DNA from: Kiritimatiellota bacterium
GTDB lineage: Bacteria; Verrucomicrobiota; Kiritimatiellia; RFP12; UBA1067
Direction: 5' to 3'
Length of the DNA stretch: 6,930 nucleotides
Assembly (NCBI GenBank): GCA_009777165.1
Contig: WRML01000113.1
Span: 1 to 6,930 of the forward strand
Below are positions 5,501 through 6,930 of this stretch, in pieces (positions within the stretch are counted from its first letter, which is position 1; each line of letters opens with the position of its first letter). Both the position numbers and the translations under genes were made by a program. The notes beneath the pieces were generated by a model. It ran no database searches and had not been told where the DNA came from. It worked only from the letters and a program-made list of their open reading frames with translations.

Positions 5501-6711
5501 AGCCAGGCGTTCTCCAGCCCCGTGTTGGTGAGGACGAGGGTCCCCCCGTGCCCGATGAGGCGGAAGGGGGTCCCCGGGATGCCCGCGTTGGCGGAGTCGT
5601 AGGTCAGGGGGCCCTTGAGTGTCGCCGTCCCATTGAAGGGCCCCCCCAGACGGTCCGTGTGGTAAATGCCGGGGGGGGTGGTCAGGTCGAGCGTGTCGAG
5701 GTCCCCCCCCACGGTGAACAGGTACTTGCCGGAGCCGAGGTAAGTGATGTTCGGGAGGTCACTGGCGGCGAAAATCACAAACGACGCGCCCTCGTGCACG
5801 GTCACCTGCTGGCCCGGGTAGAGCGGCCGCCCGAGGCTGAGCGTCCCCCCCTCGACGGTGATGCTGCCCGTGAAGGTGTTGCTCGTGTCCGCGAGAGTGA
5901 ACGTGAGCGTGCCGGCCCCCTGCTTGACCAGCCCCCCTGTGCCAGTGATATCGAGGGATGCCCCCGCCGACGCCGCGTTGAAGGTGACGTTGTTGGCGCC
6001 CGTGTCGAGGATGGCGTCGCAGCCGTCCTCGATGATGTAGTGCAGGATGGTGTTGTTGCCGACCGTGTGGAAATTGCCCGGGACAGTCATCCGCAGGGCC
6101 CCCCCCTCGAAGTGGACGTACGAGACCGCGCGGTCGTTCTTCCGCAGCAACTGGGTCTCCAGCGCCCCCCCCGGCAGCAGACGGATGACGCCCGACTCGA
6201 CATACGGGTCCCCCGCGGAGTTCGGGAAGTTGGCGGTTACTTCGAGGAGCGCGGCCTTCACGGTGCCCGCGATGTCGAGGAAGCCTTGCGACTCCGGGAT
6301 GCGCGTGTTGCCGCTGTTGTTCCCGCTCACGTACAGGAGGTTGCTTCCGACGTCGAGCAGGCCGCCCGAGGCGACCGTCACGATTCCCGTCCCCCCCTGG
6401 GTCCCGATCCAGAACGGGCCCGTGCCGGACTTGACGACGCTTCCCTCGATGATCATCGTCCCCTCCATCCCGTCCGACCCGACGACCGTCGCGGCGTTGC
6501 CCGTGACGGCGACGCTCCCGCCTGGCGCGACCGTGAGCATCCCGTTATTCGCGAGCGAGTGGATGTCGGGCTGCGCCGTGCTGACGGTGACGACCTCCCC
6601 CGGGCTGATGACAACGGCCTCCCCGGCCGTCCATTGCGCAAACGCGCTCAGGCTTCCGAATGTGAAAGCCATACACACTGAGAACAGACTCCTGCAACGC
6701 ACATGATGCAT
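2542..6711 (-). CDS. Secreted autotransporter-associated beta-strand repeat protein with two discoidin-like domains
   Basis: The 1389-residue product starts with a signal peptide (MHHVRCRSLFSVCMAFTFGS, then LSAFA before Gln26), so it is exported. Most of it is Gly/Thr/Val-rich short beta strands like a right-handed beta-helix. PATR-type repeats are clearest at about residues 256-295 (KQGAGTLTFTLADTSNTF), 668-709, 782-815 (KQGTGTLTLHD) and 1049-1088. Two segments resembling F5/8 type C (discoidin-like, often glycan-binding) domains lie at about 823-988 (AWRLQGSRNGEDWADID) and 1094-1253 (TWMLESSADGLNWQLID) and are similar to each other. The C-terminus ends PLTGILRLVPQGTILMIR. There is no outer-membrane beta-barrel, no PEP-CTERM motif and no terminal membrane helix, so the export route and anchoring are unclear. 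The start is taken at ATG 6709-6711 because AAAGGAG lies 7 bases before it; an in-frame TTG two codons upstream (6715-6717) is too close to that site. The gene uses many CCC and GGG codons, giving long G/C runs. Its function is probably surface adhesion or carbohydrate contact, by inference. Confidence 0.88.
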   Translation of the reverse strand: MHHVRCRSLFSVCMAFTFGSLSAFAQWTAGEAVVISPGEVVTVSTAQPDIHSLANNGMLTVAPGGSVAVTGNAATVVGSDGMEGTMIIEGSVVKSGTGPFWIGTQGGTGIVTVASGGLLDVGSNLLYVSGNNSGNTRIPESQGFLDIAGTVKAALLEVTANFPNSAGDPYVESGVIRLLPGGALETQLLRKNDRAVSYVHFEGGALRMTVPGNFHTVGNNTILHYIIEDGCDAILDTGANNVTFNAASAGASLDITGTGGLVKQGAGTLTFTLADTSNTFTGSITVEGGTLSLGRPLYPGQQVTVHEGASFVIFAASDLPNITYLGSGKYLFTVGGDLDTLDLTTPPGIYHTDRLGGPFNGTATLKGPLTYDSANAGIPGTPFRLIGHGGTLVLTNTGLENAWLQLEGAGRFTFWGDRLYTPADHGAITLLDSVIYRQEGKFTMTGAPGNPAVFNLTGPNQFETGAGENTLEVGLNGDAIFNTTDATMNVNYLCIAGGAGVQAEFIQRGGTVNSPSEMRVGYDNGTGRLDVANGNLLVGADLRIAGGFGDPGNMRPDGTVVVSNGIIRCNTFNFTPYWPTADNTLTNLDVGRAYLLDGGVIELYTFNKNDNGTSTMTFDGGLVRARRSENIFVSLGQTLGTLVWTAPADRFVTIDTQAYTNIMPAQNGKLIVTGDGGFRKRGNGRLEFQASRADYLGDTVIEAGTFRLLADNTLPYGPGRGNLVLATAGATLDLNGRETSVNNISGLGIVTNASPTRATLGLLADDSDAAWTRPFVRSDSNIILVKQGTGTLTLHDSDTIVAPMFRIEDGTVRLGEYKGGYPFYRFKVEGIKDINIDPGCMQFSQLALLNGTENVVPNHIGVLWDTQYSDTHLTSNQIYPPAEPPDKVVNGFVPSGQPQQTNNKWLDFRIGKDRSPEDQERVWIRLQFPSAQTITAYNWGTGNDTPGRDLAAWRLQGSRNGEDWADIDVQSGYAATGTRNVWVEQDGFPVTITNACPVISPATAVVVGPGGTLEVSGGTPHHVTALGGPGSVVLDGTDLILGGADTPASFSGTISGNGNVIFDGGNQSLSADSTFTGDFTVRSGTATVTPPEAIHRWFRLTLQETRFSTNATQISEFALYAADGTRRNLGLTPGPGAAALAPSEFWTPPYALGNVNTETALGLFDNATTTKWCLSNTYMDLADPATWRTVTLRLPDGPPDEIMSYNMATANDAEWRDPITWMLESSADGLNWQLIDARTNFIPVTTRYAWYNGGAPFPIALGRAVEEGGAWAANAIPPGSVVEVYDGATLDILGGQQPISALRVDMVAGAGTITRLTPSPNGTLYLTNTSGPPGTWVIPITLGSVDTPGALLSWQIIADGTPLPGYRLSYDPLTGILRLVPQGTILMIR

Positions 6712-6718
6712 AACCAAA

Positions 6719-6725
6719 CTCCTTT
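6719..6725 (-). promoter_or_regulatory. Shine-Dalgarno site of the repeat-protein gene
   Basis: On the minus strand AAAGGAG is followed by TTTGGTT and ATG, a 7-base spacing. It lies only 1 base from the upstream in-frame TTG (6715-6717) and so argues for the ATG at 6711 as the start. Confidence 0.8.
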
Positions 6726-6740
6726 CCCTTTTCCAAACAG

Positions 6741-6760
6741 AATATCGTCAAATATTGTCT
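6741..6760. repeat. 10-bp tandem pair AATATYGTCW
   Basis: AATATCGTCA (6741-6750) is followed directly by AATATTGTCT (6751-6760), 8 of 10 identical. The next 10 bases (TATATTTGGC) are a weak third copy. A one-helical-turn period just downstream of the promoter could place binding sites on one DNA face. Confidence 0.5.
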
Positions 6761-6768
6761 TATATTTG
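6749..6768. promoter_or_regulatory. 7-bp inverted repeat over the candidate -10 region (operator-like)
   Basis: CAAATAT and ATATTTG are perfect inverted copies separated by 6 bp. The 20-bp site covers the proposed -10 hexamer, a usual place for a repressor operator. An overlapping, weaker inverted pair AATAT-N6-ATATT lies at 6741-6756. The arms are AT-rich, so chance occurrence is possible. Confidence 0.35.
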
Positions 6769-6782
6769 GCGACGAAGGTCAA
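6754..6782 (-). promoter_or_regulatory. Candidate promoter of the repeat-protein/lipase operon
   Basis: On the minus strand TTGACC (6777-6782, 5 of 6 to the -35 consensus) is followed after 17 bp by GACAAT (6754-6759, 4 of 6 to the -10 consensus). The implied start near 6747 gives a leader of about 36 nt. An alternative -10-like TATAAC lies farther upstream at 6836-6841 but lacks a good -35 partner. Moderate to low certainty. Confidence 0.4.
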
Positions 6783-6797
6783 GTCCGTCGTGAGTTG

Positions 6798-6817
6798 ATT
6801 GCAGAAAATTGCAGAGA
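6798..6817. repeat. 10-bp tandem pair ATTGCAGARA
   Basis: ATTGCAGAAA (6798-6807) is followed directly by ATTGCAGAGA (6808-6817), 9 of 10 identical. The pair is centred about 60 bp upstream of the proposed transcript start, a distance often used by activators. No known regulator motif is recognised. Confidence 0.55.
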
Positions 6818-6911
6818 AAACCCCGAACGGTTATCGTTATAGCGAATTAACTTTAAAAGTGTTCCATTCTGACATCCCTTGACGAGATGTTGTTGCGATA
6901 CGCTTTTTAAC

Positions 6912-6929
6912 CACAATAGACACAATGGA
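6912..6929. repeat. Two tandem 9-bp units at the right edge
   Basis: CACAATAGA and CACAATGGA are adjacent copies with one difference, preceded by TTTTTAAC. They may be the beginning of an intergenic repeat that continues beyond the window. An ATG at 6925-6927 could also start a divergent gene, but it has no Shine-Dalgarno site and cannot be judged. Confidence 0.35.
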
Positions 6930-6930
6930 A

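Noticed and set aside
2512..6681. Open frame of 1389 codons on the + strand, antisense to the repeat-protein gene
   Set aside because: It lies in exact codon register opposite the minus-strand gene and exists because that gene avoids TTA, CTA and TCA. Its translation is low-complexity Gly/Ala/Val/Glu/Asp/Arg without recognisable domains, whereas the minus strand has a signal peptide, repeat motifs and a Shine-Dalgarno site.
6879..6904. Rightward promoter starting with TTGACG at 6879-6884
   Set aside because: The -35-like hexamer is good, but no -10-like hexamer is present at 16-18 bp, and no gene can be seen to the right within the window.

Overview
The window is a GC-rich bacterial segment in which all recognisable genes lie on the minus strand, so gene order is read from right to left. 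The largest gene encodes a secreted protein with autotransporter-associated beta-strand (PATR-type) repeats and two discoidin-like domains. Such proteins are especially common in the Verrucomicrobiota/Kiritimatiellota/Lentisphaerota group. That affiliation is an inference from protein style and base composition; there is no rRNA or other phylogenetic marker here.

Layout from the right edge: 6712-6930 is an AT-richer upstream region with a good Shine-Dalgarno site, a candidate promoter and several short repeats spaced 10 bp apart. 2542-6711 encodes a 1389-residue exported beta-strand-repeat protein. Its ATG at 6711 is preferred over an in-frame TTG at 6717. Only 14 bp after its stop begins a 252-residue alpha/beta hydrolase (lipase-like, probably a lipoprotein, 1769-2527), so these two are probably one operon. 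A 130-bp gap then holds a candidate promoter and Shine-Dalgarno site for an M42-family metallo-aminopeptidase (start 1638).

The M42 gene is interrupted. An in-frame TAA at 679-681 sits exactly where the family has the Tyr of the conserved PLRYMHSP motif. The remaining 38 codons, including the last metal-ligand His, continue in the same frame to a TGA at 562-564. Immediately after that stop is an AT-rich 37-bp perfect inverted repeat (446-482 and 525-561) whose arms are tandem copies of an octamer, AAGTTCTA. Next comes the 5' part of a GT4-type glycosyltransferase gene (start 442), which runs off the left edge through a run of twelve G/C pairs.

The genes do not form an obvious pathway. The secreted repeat protein and the lipoprotein hydrolase are plausibly co-expressed cell-envelope proteins. 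The M42 peptidase is cytoplasmic and has its own promoter candidate, and the glycosyltransferase would act on surface polysaccharide. I see no CRISPR array, tRNA, rRNA, transposase or phage gene. The least ordinary features are the nonsense codon in the M42 gene, the octamer-built inverted repeat, the homopolymer tract in the glycosyltransferase, the unusual density of G/C homopolymers in the large gene, and the phased repeats in its upstream region.
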